A stretch of 64,000 nucleotides of DNA. Source: Bacteroidales bacterium UBA5382. Its GTDB lineage: Bacteria; Bacteroidota; Bacteroidia; Bacteroidales; Dysgonomonadaceae. The stretch is taken from contig DHOU01000013.1 of the NCBI GenBank assembly GCA_002409745.1, positions 17,042-81,041 on the forward strand. The letters are read 5' to 3'. Shown here in pieces: positions 63,961 to 64,000 of this stretch; position 1 is the first letter of the stretch; the number at the start of each line of letters is the position of its first letter. The translations under genes were made by a program, and so were the position numbers. The notes beneath the pieces are model-generated. The model was not told where the DNA came from and ran no database searches. It saw only the letters and a program-made list of their open reading frames with translations.

Positions 63961-64000
63961 GATTGCTAAAAAAATCGTATCTTTCTTCTATAAATTCCCC

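Overview
The window looks like a chromosomal segment of a Bacteroidales bacterium (Bacteroidota), possibly a Dysgonomonadaceae, Tannerellaceae or Porphyromonadaceae relative; that placement is inference. The evidence is many secreted lipoproteins and glycosidases, fimbrillin, BACON and DUF5689 modules, a PorT (type IX secretion) homologue, DUF3109, DUF3256 and DUF1080 proteins, and Bacteroidetes-type promoters (TTTG, about 19-20 bp, TAnnTTTG) in front of several genes.

Layout. (1) 1-12400, plus strand: a carbohydrate-degradation run holding the 3' end of a GH106-type rhamnosidase, a SASA-type esterase, a broken carbohydrate-binding fragment, a DUF1080 protein, a phosphodiester glycosidase with an inserted domain, two GH71/GH99-like lipoproteins, a GH78-type protein and a GH20 hexosaminidase. 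No SusC/SusD pair is visible. (2) 12488-18747, minus strand: a PQQ-type beta-propeller protein and two TonB-dependent receptors, one of which resembles the PQQ receptor PqqU/YncD. (3) 19074-24797, minus strand: a 21-bp periodic array, a stand-alone cas6, der, era, a YoeB-type toxin-antitoxin pair whose toxin frame is broken exactly at an A AAA AAG slippery site, a DUF3109 gene and a CPBP protease gene. (4) 25023-35926, plus strand: tig (His-rich tail), clpP, clpX, recQ, dxs, trkA, trkH. (5) 36083-40632: a 41-bp periodic array, a gene of unknown function, a RelE-type toxin-antitoxin pair with a 17-bp-arm palindrome over its promoter, and clpB. (6) 41007-50364, plus strand: an apparent nucleic-acid scavenging locus made of a fimbrillin-nuclease fusion, a fimbrillin/DUF5689/BACON lipoprotein, a TonB-dependent receptor, a second DUF5689 lipoprotein and a secreted EEP-family nuclease. 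(7) 50477-63853: rmuC, gap, a small 2[4Fe-4S] ferredoxin, porT, an envelope-lipid block (GT2, LpxL-like acyltransferase, mtaB), an acyl-CoA ligase, a small repetitive lipoprotein, a GH29 fucosidase, DUF3256, tRNA-Arg(CCG) and a YiiX-like lipoprotein.

Taken together, housekeeping genes for proteolysis, isoprenoid precursors, K+ uptake and ribosome assembly alternate with envelope nutrient-capture modules for glycans, probably PQQ and probably nucleic acids. About ten gene junctions carry short tandem repeats of 7-10 nt, a striking shared feature. The strongest candidates for undescribed biology are the PQQ-type locus, the nucleic-acid locus, the possible programmed frameshift in the toxin gene and the two helically phased repeat arrays. 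All functional calls are by reading the sequence; no database search was possible.
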